In this document: positions 1-6,600 of the stretch, piece by piece | How the letters are laid out: each line of letters starts with the position of its first letter | Numbering within the stretch: position 1 is the stretch's first letter | Assembly (NCBI GenBank): GCA_946409545.1 | Contig: CAMJWT010000003.1 | Location: 53,374 to 117,373, forward strand | Direction of reading: 5' to 3' | Source: RUG12783 sp946409545 | GTDB taxonomy: Bacteria; Bacillota_I; Bacilli_A; RF39; UBA660 | Length of the DNA: 64,000 nucleotides | Program-made: the position numbers and the translations under genes | The notes under the pieces: generated by a model | The model's input: only the letters and a program-made list of their open reading frames with translations | Told to the model about the DNA's origin: nothing | Databases searched by the model: none

Positions 1-369
1 GATGCAAATGCAGGTCTTGGTGGTGGTGCTGGTGGTGTAGCAAAAGATTTCGATTATTCCCAAGTTGAAGCAGCATTAACAAAAATAGAAGCAAATATTG
101 CAAATATTTTAACTGCTTGTGGTACTAAAATAAGTGTAACATCTTATACTGGAGATGCTCAAACTGCAGTAGAAGGAGCAGTTAATAAGATTCCAACTTA
201 TCTTGCAACAATGGAAACACCATTAAAAGAATTAAGTTCAAAAATTGTTGAAGTTAAAGAGGCTTATGCTAAGAGTGAAGCTGGTATTAAAGCCGCTTTA
301 TCTAATATTGGTAACGGTGGCTCTAACGGTGGAGCAAGCAACAGCAATAATGTTAATATGGTTAAGTAA
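1..369 (+). CDS. C-terminal part of an Ala-rich helical, possibly type-VII-like secreted protein (5' end outside window)
   Basis: Frame 1 is open from the first base to a TAA at 367-369, giving 122 residues of a protein whose start lies upstream. The visible part opens with a short glycine-rich linker (GLGGGAGG), continues as an Ala/Ile/Leu-rich region predicted to be alpha-helical, and ends in a Gly/Ser/Asn-rich tail. There is no membrane segment and no catalytic motif. Size class, helix content and the neighbouring WxG-type genes suggest a small substrate or partner of a type-VII-like secretion system, but I see no WxG in the visible part. A terminator follows directly. I do not recognise a named family. 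Confidence 0.6.
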   Translation, partial: DANAGLGGGAGGVAKDFDYSQVEAALTKIEANIANILTACGTKISVTSYTGDAQTAVEGAVNKIPTYLATMETPLKELSSKIVEVKEAYAKSEAGIKAALSNIGNGGSNGGASNSNNVNMVK

Positions 370-383
370 TTAATAATAATGGG

Positions 384-416
384 GGTGTTGATTATTTTCA
401 ACACCTTTTATTATTT
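384..416 (+). terminator. Intrinsic terminator after the partial first gene
   Basis: A 7-bp stem (GGTGTTG at 384-390 pairing with CAACACC at 399-405) with an 8-nt loop is followed by TTTTATTATTT. It separates the truncated first gene from the next small gene. Confidence 0.8.
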
Positions 417-433
417 ATGGGTGGTGAATAATA

Positions 434-685
434 ATGTCTAGAGTATCAATTAGTAAAAATGATTTAGCTATCAAAGAAATAGAAAAAGCAATTCATAATT
501 ATGATATGGCTTTAAGTGATATTAAAAAAAATAATAATAATTCTAAAACTGATAATATTATTTCGATGATTGAAAAAAATAAAAATGAATTAGTTGAATC
601 TAAAAAGAAAATTATATATTTATCCTCGCAAATTAGAAATAGATTAGCTGAATTAGAAAAAAAAGATGATACTGAGAATGATTAA
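434..685 (+). CDS. Small helical protein (83 aa), unknown
   Basis: The 83-residue product is rich in Lys, Glu, Asn and Ile and looks alpha-helical throughout, probably as a short coiled coil, with an acidic C terminus. No signal peptide, membrane span or motif is visible. A purine-rich GGGTGGTG lies about 8 nt before the ATG. It sits between the tail of a helical secreted-type protein and the RNase J paralogue and has its own terminator. The size resembles the small helical partners encoded next to type-VII effectors, but that is only an inference from size and context. Confidence 0.6.
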   Translation: MSRVSISKNDLAIKEIEKAIHNYDMALSDIKKNNNNSKTDNIISMIEKNKNELVESKKKIIYLSSQIRNRLAELEKKDDTEND

Positions 686-714
686 TATAATTATATAGAT
701 ATTATGTTTAAAAG

Positions 715-745
715 AAGTTAGTGATGATAATTCACTACTTTTTTT
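715..745 (+). terminator. Intrinsic terminator
   Basis: AAG-T-TAGTGA at 715-724 (one bulged T) pairs with TCACTACTT at 732-740, followed by a run of T. It closes the 83-residue gene. Confidence 0.75.
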
Positions 746-758
746 ATTAATTATTTTC

Positions 759-796
759 TTGCATAAAATTATCATTAATGATATCATTGTAATGAT
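759..796 (+). promoter_or_regulatory. Promoter of the RNase J paralogue overlapped by four ATCATT/AATGAT half-sites
   Basis: TTGCAT (759-764), 17 bp, TATCAT (782-787) is a reasonable sigma-A promoter. Overlaid on it are ATCATT (771-776), AATGAT (777-782), ATCATT (783-788) and AATGAT (791-796), which alternate in orientation. They form a 12-bp perfect palindrome at 777-788 inside a larger dyad (TTATCATTA 769-777 with TAATGATAA 790-798). This has the shape of an operator covering the -10 region; no regulator can be named. Confidence 0.45.
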
Positions 797-832
797 AAAA
801 TTCTTTTAAAAATTTATAAAGAGGGTGAATTT

Positions 833-2485
833 ATGTCAAAAATAAAAATATTTGCTCTCGGTGGATTAAATGAAGACGGTAAAAATATGTATGTGTGTGA
901 TGTAGATAATGATATCTTCATCTTTGATGCTGGTTTGAAGTATCCCCGTGAGCGTATGCTAGGTATTGATTATATAATACCAAGTAACGATTATTTAAAA
1001 GAAAATTATAAAAAAATTAAAGGTATTTTTATAACTCATGGTCATGAAAGTAATATGGGAGCTTTATCAGATATAATTATGGATTTTCCTAATATCCCGA
1101 TATATGGTTCTAAATTTACAATTGAGATTATTAAATTACAATTACAAAATGATGGTATTAGTAAAGCTAATCTTCATGTTTTAAGACCACATCTTAAACT
1201 AAATATGGGTAAGAATAGTGTCTTTCCAATTAGTGTAACGCATTCAATCCCTGATTGTTTCTGCTATGTATTAAATACAGAAGATGGTGCGATTGTCTAT
1301 ACAGGTGACTTTATCTTTGATCCAGGGCAACGTGGCTTTTATGGAACGGATATTGGTAAACTTGCATATATTGGTAAACAAGGTGTTTTATGTTTAATGA
1401 GTGAAAGCTTATATGCAGCTAAACGTGGTTTTACAAGTCCAAATCATAAAGTAAATAAGTTTATTCGAACAGTTTTAAATAATAATCCAAATCGTATTAT
1501 TATGAGTGTTTTACCAGCCCATATCTTACGTATTCAAGAAATCTTTGATGAAGTATCAAAAACTAATCGTAAGATTGTTATTATGGGTAAAAACTTACAA
1601 GATATGATAAATATGGCTATTAAGAATAAGTATTTATCAATTGATCAAAATAAGATTGGTGACTTGACTAATGTTAATGATAAAAACATCATTATCTTAA
1701 TAAGTGATGGTAAAGAAAAACCATATATGAACTTAGAGCGTATTATAAAAGGTGTCGATAAGTTTATAAAACCAAATGAAAATGATACTATTTTCATTAC
1801 TGAACCAATGTATTTAGGTATTGAAAAACGTATGGTTCAAATTATGGATGATATTGCTAAACTTAATATGAATGTAATAAGTTTAAATGGAAAAGTACAC
1901 TTACTTGAACATCCAAGTAGAGAAGACTTGATGTTAATGATTAACTTAATGCAACCAAAATATTATTTTCCTGTTAAAGGTGAATATAAAGATCAATATG
2001 CCAATGCTGATATAGCAAATCAAACAGGTATTTCAAAAGATAATATCATTTTAAAACTTAATGGTGATGTGGCAACAATCATTGATGGTGAATTAAAACC
2101 TGATATTTTTGAACAAGTTAAAGTAGATGAAGTATTAATTGATGGTAAAAGTCAAAATGATATCGGAGAACTTGTTCTTAAAGATCGTGAAATGCTTGCG
2201 GAAAATGGTATTGTTATTGTATGTTGTACTCTAAATCATGAGACGAAAGAAATAATTGCTGGACCTGAAGTCTTAACAAGAGGTTTTATATATGTTAAAG
2301 ATAATATGGATGTCCTTGCAGAAAGTCAAAAAATATCAGAAGATGTTATAAAAAAGAATACAATGCCTGGTACAAAAGTAGATTATAATCAAATTAAACA
2401 AGATATTCGTGATGCTTTAGGTAGATATTTTTATACCGAAACAGAATGTAAACCAATAATTATAACGGTTATGCAAGAAGTATAG
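833..2485 (+). CDS. RNase J family protein with degraded metal-binding motif (RNase J2-like)
   Basis: This 550-residue protein has the full RNase J layout: metallo-beta-lactamase core, beta-CASP insertion and C-terminal domain. The family motif HxHxDH reads THGHESN here (H69, H71, then S73 and N74 in place of Asp and His). The usual SDSTNA segment reads SESLYA, and the conserved FHGEYR near the end reads VKGEYK. Some elements survive, such as HSIPD and TGDF. Loss of several ligands should abolish or cripple nuclease activity. In Bacillus, RNase J2 is likewise degenerate and acts as a partner of RNase J1, and an intact J1 lies at 30887-32557 (- strand). The ATG follows AGAGGGTG. It is a single-gene unit with its own promoter and terminator. 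A scaffold or regulatory role in the RNA decay complex is inferred. Confidence 0.85.
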   Translation: MSKIKIFALGGLNEDGKNMYVCDVDNDIFIFDAGLKYPRERMLGIDYIIPSNDYLKENYKKIKGIFITHGHESNMGALSDIIMDFPNIPIYGSKFTIEIIKLQLQNDGISKANLHVLRPHLKLNMGKNSVFPISVTHSIPDCFCYVLNTEDGAIVYTGDFIFDPGQRGFYGTDIGKLAYIGKQGVLCLMSESLYAAKRGFTSPNHKVNKFIRTVLNNNPNRIIMSVLPAHILRIQEIFDEVSKTNRKIVIMGKNLQDMINMAIKNKYLSIDQNKIGDLTNVNDKNIIILISDGKEKPYMNLERIIKGVDKFIKPNENDTIFITEPMYLGIEKRMVQIMDDIAKLNMNVISLNGKVHLLEHPSREDLMLMINLMQPKYYFPVKGEYKDQYANADIANQTGISKDNIILKLNGDVATIIDGELKPDIFEQVKVDEVLIDGKSQNDIGELVLKDREMLAENGIVIVCCTLNHETKEIIAGPEVLTRGFIYVKDNMDVLAESQKISEDVIKKNTMPGTKVDYNQIKQDIRDALGRYFYTETECKPIIITVMQEV

Positions 2486-2524
2486 AAAAAAGACTAGAAT
2501 TTTAATTGTTCTAGTCTTTTTTTA
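2486..2524 (+). terminator. Intrinsic terminator of the RNase J paralogue
   Basis: AGACTAGAA (2491-2499) pairs with TTCTAGTCT (2509-2517), flanked by A-run and T-run, so it may work in both directions. The -35 element of the next promoter lies inside the hairpin. Confidence 0.85.
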
Positions 2525-2533
2525 TGGTATAAT
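2506..2533 (+). promoter_or_regulatory. Promoter of toxin cassette 1
   Basis: TTGTTC (2506-2511), 16 bp, TATAAT (2528-2533), ending about 20 bp before the first cassette gene. It overlaps the upstream terminator hairpin. Confidence 0.55.
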
Positions 2534-2553
2534 TAAAGATAGGATGTGATACT

Positions 2554-2892
2554 ATGATTTATCATGTAGATTTTGCTAATTTTGATGAATATAAAATTGA
2601 GTTACAAAAGAAAATTAAGAGTTTAAATAAAGTATTAGAATCTCTATTTAAATCTCGTGAAAAGTTAATTTGGCAAGGTGAAGCATACGACACAGCCATG
2701 GATATCTTTTATGACAAAATGAAAGATTTATATGTTATTCCTGAAGTATTAGAATTATATATTAAATTTATAGATACAGCTCTAAATGATTATCAAGCTG
2801 GAATGGAGGAAATTAAGAAAAGTTTTGATGAGATTTTAGATCAAATTAAAAATGAAAAAATGAGAAGAGGTGAGTTGTTTTATGAAGAGTGA
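2554..2892 (+). CDS. WxG-type small helical partner protein, cassette 1 (112 aa)
   Basis: This is a 112-residue, highly alpha-helical protein with a W40-Q41-G42 turn between two long helices, the arrangement typical of the WXG100/Esx superfamily. It is the first gene of a four-gene unit ending in a 1,887-residue effector-like protein. In LXG-type type VII systems, small helical partners encoded just upstream bind the effector N terminus and form its secretion signal, so I infer that role here. The gene at 13886 occupies the same slot in the second cassette, is the same length (111) and has a similar W (NWRSP). Its 3' end overlaps the next gene. The start follows AGGATGTG. Confidence 0.7.
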   Translation: MIYHVDFANFDEYKIELQKKIKSLNKVLESLFKSREKLIWQGEAYDTAMDIFYDKMKDLYVIPEVLELYIKFIDTALNDYQAGMEEIKKSFDEILDQIKNEKMRRGELFYEE

Positions 2893-3181
2893 TATTATTG
2901 TTGACTCTGAAACAATTGAAGCCTTCTCTAAAAAAGTTGAAGAAAGTTCTAACGAATTAAATATTTTATTAGATGATATGATTTTATTATCTGATGATTT
3001 AGATAAATATTTTAATACGCCAACTGGTAAATTAATGAAAGAAACTTTAGTAGATTATTTACTAAAATCTAAGAAATCTTGTGATTCATTAAAGAACTTT
3101 GGTGTTGTATTAAGTAAAACATCTAAATTATATGATGCTACTAATAATCAAATAGCTCGTGAAGTAGGGGCAGGTGATTAG
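2882..3181 (+). CDS. Small helical partner protein 2, cassette 1 (99 aa)
   Basis: The ATG at 2882 is preferred over an in-frame GTG at 2870 because AGAGGTGAG sits at the right distance before it. The gene overlaps the preceding stop by 11 bases, which indicates translational coupling. The 99-residue product is acidic and helical and starts with an I-V-D-x-E-x-I-x-x-F-S pattern that is also present in the protein at 14211 (I-I-D-T-E-S-I-x-x-F-S). The two are therefore homologues in matching slots of the two cassettes. No WxG, signal peptide or membrane span is seen. The likely job is as second partner or chaperone of the giant effector; this is inferred. Confidence 0.7.
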   Translation: MKSDIIVDSETIEAFSKKVEESSNELNILLDDMILLSDDLDKYFNTPTGKLMKETLVDYLLKSKKSCDSLKNFGVVLSKTSKLYDATNNQIAREVGAGD

Positions 3182-3182
3182 T

Positions 3183-3659
3183 ATGCCAAATTTAAGTTCA
3201 ATAAAAGTAAGAGGGGAATTTTATGTACCCAATAAATATAAAAACCAAGCATCTGAATATAATAAATGTGTGCAAGGTGTTAGTACAACATTAGATGGAG
3301 CTATTTCAGAACTTGAAAACATTAATAGTATGTTAGGATTAGATAGCGAATCAGCAAAAGATGTTCTAACAAAGAATGTTTTAGTTGGAAATGAAGAAAT
3401 AAAAACGGAAATAAAAAGCCTAGTAGATGATTTAGATAATTATTCAGGTGTAGTCGGAAAAGTAGCTAAAGATTTAGACGAGGAATTATACGAAGAAGCA
3501 ATGGCCATTAAAGCGGAAATGGATCGACAGGAAGCTTTAAGAAGAGCAAGACTTAAAGAAGAAGCAAAAGATACCGTTGAGACGGAAACAACAGATAATG
3601 ATTCTAAAACATTAAGTCCAAGACCTCGTGACGATAAAATCGAAATGCTATTGATGTAG
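3183..3659 (+). CDS. Helical partner protein 3 with charged tail, cassette 1 (158 aa)
   Basis: The ATG at 3183, after GGGGCAGG, gives 158 residues; an upstream in-frame GTG at 3174 is less well placed. The first 100 residues are helical. The rest is a charged Glu/Ala/Arg stretch followed by a low-complexity acidic tail. The counterpart in cassette 2 (14506) has the same plan, with a helical bundle ending in a Glu/Lys/Gln-rich tail. It lies 9 bases before the giant gene. Together with the two preceding genes it probably forms the delivery complex of the large protein. No known catalytic motif is visible. Confidence 0.65.
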   Translation: MPNLSSIKVRGEFYVPNKYKNQASEYNKCVQGVSTTLDGAISELENINSMLGLDSESAKDVLTKNVLVGNEEIKTEIKSLVDDLDNYSGVVGKVAKDLDEELYEEAMAIKAEMDRQEALRRARLKEEAKDTVETETTDNDSKTLSPRPRDDKIEMLLM

Positions 3660-3668
3660 GAGTGATGT

Positions 3669-6600
3669 ATGAATTATGGTGTAGATAATAAATATGTTAC
3701 TTTTACTGAAGATGATTTAATGAGTTTTGATTATCTTGGTATAAGATATGAAAGAGATGCTGATAAAACTTATTTAATATCTTATGATAATAAGATAATA
3801 GGAATTATTGATAATACGGCTACTTATGAACAACTTGAAAGTGTTATTGATAGTAGTTTTTATACAACGCAAATTGCTGACTATAGTCCAGATGCCCAAA
3901 AAGCTTTAGGTGATTTTGTTAAATCAATTGAAAGAGAAACGGGAAGAACCGTTGATTATGCTGGTCTTGATGGTGATGGTTATACCTTAGTAGTAGATGG
4001 GGAAACAATAACTTTTCCTTATAAAGATAATCATTCACTTGATATGGGTGAAGTATTATCAAAAGTTAGCAAAAGAACAACTTTTCAAGCTAGTGATAAA
4101 TTAAATGAAGAAAATAAAGTTGTTATTGAAAACTATTTAAAAGAAGCAATAGATCCTAATTCTAATGTAGAAGTAAAATTAAATGAAGAAGGAACATATT
4201 CCATTTATATTGATGGACAAGAATATATAAAATTAGAGAAAGATATTACTTTAGCAGAAACAGTTAAATCTATAAGTGATGAAATTGATAGTGGACATTC
4301 ATTAAGTGATTATAATAAAAGACCAGAAACTTATAGATTACAAGCTCGTACTAATCAAAATTATAAAGTTCATATTGATGAAAATCTTTTTGGTGATGTA
4401 CTAGCTAAACACAATAAAGTAAAAAATGAAATCGGTGATGTTAAAACATTATATCGAACAGATATGATGACTGATGAATTATTAAGTTCCTATAATGAAG
4501 TTGTAGGAACAGAAGGTAATACAAATCCATGCGATCGCATTGATAAAACTGCAGAATTGCTTGGTAATATAACCTTAAATGTTAAATATTCACTCGAAGC
4601 ATATAAGAATATTGATCATAACCTAGGAGTTGTTTTTAATTCCATTGTTAATGATATTTTCAAAATTAATTCTTATCATGAAGCTGGTGAAATAAAAGAT
4701 TATAAAAGTCAAACTTTTGAAGAGAGAGAAACAACTCTTGAAAATTTATTAAATGAATATAAAGCGGCTTTAGATGAATTAAAAGGAGAATTAAATAAAT
4801 TATATCCATCGTATTATGGAAACGATCGATGTACTGGAGAATTACCTCCTGAAACGTATGCTATTTTAGATACTTTAATGACATGTTTTGTTGATGGTTC
4901 TGGTGGATTTGATTTAAATAATAACTTTTTAATATCGCAATTTAAACAATTTGTTGATTTTAGTAAAGAAAATGATTTAATGACAAAACTAGATTCCTAT
5001 TTTGGTGGCGATAGTTGGCGTAAATCAGGAATGGCTGAATTAAATGCTATCTTATGTAAAAATTTATTAGATGGTGGATATGATATAGATTCTTTATATA
5101 ATAATTATGATTATATAGGTAGTAATTCATACTTAAAAGATTTAGAAAGAAGAAACTTAGTTGAACTTGTTGAAATTGATGGACATAAGATTTATCGAAT
5201 GGTTGATGAATCTAATGGCGAAAATATTTTAGGAAGAGAAAACAAAGCTTATGGATATAAAGATGGATATTATTATTTTTATGATGATAATGACCTTCAA
5301 AAATATCTTCTTGATAGAAATATTGATGCAAGATGTGAAGAAGCATTCTTAAATCAGTTTCATTATAGTAATGAATATACAATTAATAATTTGCGCAATG
5401 TCTCACCATCTTTTGGAGCAAACTTATCAGGCCTTTGGGATATGAGTTCGTTGGTTAATGATAAACCAATTGATGAAGAAAGTCGATTATTCTTAAAGAA
5501 CACTATGGGTGAATGGTATCATAAAGGTATTAATTATCAAGAACGTAATAGTGATGAAGAAAAATCATATAACTTAAGTGATTATTGTGAAATGCGTGTT
5601 AATGAATGTAGTTCTATTATCACTGATATCGCCCTAGTAAATGAGAGTGTATATCAATATGAACAATTACAATTATTATTGCCATATGAAATCGAAATGG
5701 AAAATCTTGATTACTTTGATTACCTAGTTAAAGATTATAGTCATATTGAATTTGATGAAAATGTTAATCAAAATAATATTAGTTATTTATCCCAAGAAGA
5801 ACTTGCTTTATATTATTATTTTAAAAATAGTGATTCTAATAAAGCGAGTGGATATATCAAAGCTTTACAAGATACTATTAATCAACGAAAAGGTTATGAA
5901 GAAGCTGCTATGAGAATATATGAAGCTAATAAAAATGGTGAAGATGTCATTGATATCTTAACTTTAAAAAAGTATGGATTATCTGACGGTGTTGGTAACT
6001 TTATTAATGGCTTAGGTGATTTCTTTACAGGAATTGATAAATGCTTTGGTTTAGGTATTATAAATGATGATACATACGGAAAAGTTAGAACAAGTGATGA
6101 TTACCGTAATATGTATATGTTGTCATTACTACAACAAGATAATGTATATAATGATCAATTAAGTAGCGCTTTTAGAGATATGTTGCAATTTGAGTATAAA
6201 GCCAATACTTCTATAGGTAATATGGCCATACCAACATTAGTATCATTTATTCCTGTAGCTGGTAAAGTTTTAAGTCCTGTTCTTTTAGGAATGTCTTCGG
6301 CTGGTGGAACAATGAGACAAACGATGCTTGAAGGATATGGTAACACAGAAGCTCTTATTTATGGTCTTGCATCAGGAGCAAGCGAAGTATTACTTGAAAG
6401 ACTACTCGGTGGTATTACAGGACTTAATGGTAATACGGAAGCATTACAAGGATTTAAGGCCTTCCTTCATTCTATGATTGATGAAGCTGGAGAAGAATTT
6501 GTTCAAGCTTATTTTGACGGTATGATGCGTTCTATAATTTTAAAAGAGCCATTTGATTTATCAAGTGTAAGTGGTGATGCCTTCGAATCAGCTTTAATGG

